This document shows, piece after piece, positions 6,206 through 6,635 of a stretch of DNA of 6,635 nucleotides. Source of the stretch: DATEMK01 sp035275625 (GTDB taxonomy: Bacteria; Bacteroidota; Bacteroidia; AKYH767-A; OLB10). The notes under the pieces are model-generated. The model had not been told where the DNA came from and did no database searches. It was given only the letters and a program-made list of their open reading frames with translations. The first letter of the stretch is position 1. Every line of letters begins with the position of its first letter. The position numbers and the translations under genes are program-made. The stretch is taken from positions 1-6,635 of the forward strand of contig DATEMK010000427.1 in the NCBI GenBank assembly GCA_035275625.1. The letters run 5' to 3'.

Positions 6206-6635
6206 TCAAAACCCGGTAAACCGCGCAAAAGGCACAGCATTCTCGGGGGCAAATTCGCCTTTAAGATATTTGAAATATCCTGTAACGGCAATCATTGCTG
6301 CATTATCCGTGCAATATTCAAAAGAAGGTATAAAAATATTCCAGCCTCTGCTTGCTTTCATTTTCAGCAAAGCTTTCCGTAACCCGCTGTTGGCAGAAAC
6401 ACCTCCCGCTATTGCAATTTCTTTAATGCCGGTTTGCCCGGATGCTTTTTCCAGTTTTTCAATAAGAATGGAAACAATAGTATGCTGAACGGAAGCGCAC
6501 AAATCATTTTTATGCTGCTCTACAAAATCCGGGTTTTTCTCTTTTTCTTTTTTCAGAAAATAAAGTACAGATGTTTTTAAACCGCTGAAGCTGAAATTAA
6601 GGCCGGGTGAACGCGGATGCGGAAATTTAAAAGCA
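6206..6635 (-). CDS. tsaD: tRNA N6-threonylcarbamoyladenosine synthase component TsaD, 5' end cut by window edge
   Basis: The C-terminal 142 residues of TsaD (Kae1/Gcp/YgjD family, usually about 340 residues) are present; the frame is open to the right edge. Visible family motifs are FPHPRSPGLNFSFSGLKT near the cut, AGGVSAN (about 6389-6409) followed by SGLRKAL, and CTDNAAMIA (about 6287-6313), whose Asp is a metal ligand of the active site. The two metal-binding histidines lie in the missing N-terminal half. TsaD transfers the threonylcarbamoyl group from threonylcarbamoyl-AMP to A37 of ANN-decoding tRNAs, acting in the cytoplasm with TsaB and TsaE; it is a conserved core gene. A TTG at 6500-6502 is an internal leucine codon, not the start. 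The gene ends in TGA, with 126 bases before the next gene. Confidence 0.95.
   Translation of the reverse strand, partial: AFKFPHPRSPGLNFSFSGLKTSVLYFLKKEKEKNPDFVEQHKNDLCASVQHTIVSILIEKLEKASGQTGIKEIAIAGGVSANSGLRKALLKMKASRGWNIFIPSFEYCTDNAAMIAVTGYFKYLKGEFAPENAVPFARFTGF

Noticed and set aside
6100..6488. Other open frames within and downstream of tsaD on both strands
   Set aside because: They overlap the well-supported tsaD frame or its short 3' flank and have no recognisable protein features.

Overview
The window looks like a chromosomal piece of a Bacteroidota bacterium, possibly of the Chitinophagia/Sphingobacteriia type. The reasons are TAnnTTTG-like promoter boxes, no clear Shine-Dalgarno sequences before the starts, and a ceramide-type lipid desaturase that would suit a sphingolipid-making Bacteroidota. 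This placement is inference. All convincing genes are on the minus strand, so the window reads biologically from right to left.

Right half (about 4050-6635, moderate GC; for example 33 of 60 bases are G/C at 4981-5040). This part looks like ordinary chromosome. It holds the C-terminal part of tsaD (tRNA t6A modification, cut by the right edge), a membrane-anchored coiled-coil protein of unknown function, and a fatty-acid/sphingolipid desaturase closely resembling eukaryotic dihydroceramide delta-4 desaturases (DEGS family).

Junction (3720-4034). A degenerate tandem array of fifteen 21-base units, arranged largely as 42-base pairs, lies between the desaturase stop and the AT-rich left half. 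It keeps reading frames open on both strands but is probably not a gene.

Left half (1 to about 3700, very AT-rich; for example 14 of 60 G/C at 721-780). This looks like an acquired accessory block. In transcription order it holds a stand-alone TOPRIM-domain protein of the OLD/DUF4435-like nuclease type, a possible 36-residue hydrophobic peptide, a seven-TM sensor histidine kinase, and, joined to the kinase by a one-base stop/start overlap (TAATG), a response regulator whose output domain is a TIR domain. The regulator runs off the left edge and is open throughout, 239 codons being visible.

The receiver-TIR fusion paired with a membrane kinase is the most notable content. It suggests a phosphorelay that controls a TIR NADase-type effector rather than transcription, next to a putative TOPRIM nuclease. 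The inferred working model is a sensor-gated immune or cell-death module. Nothing in the sequence proves a defence role.
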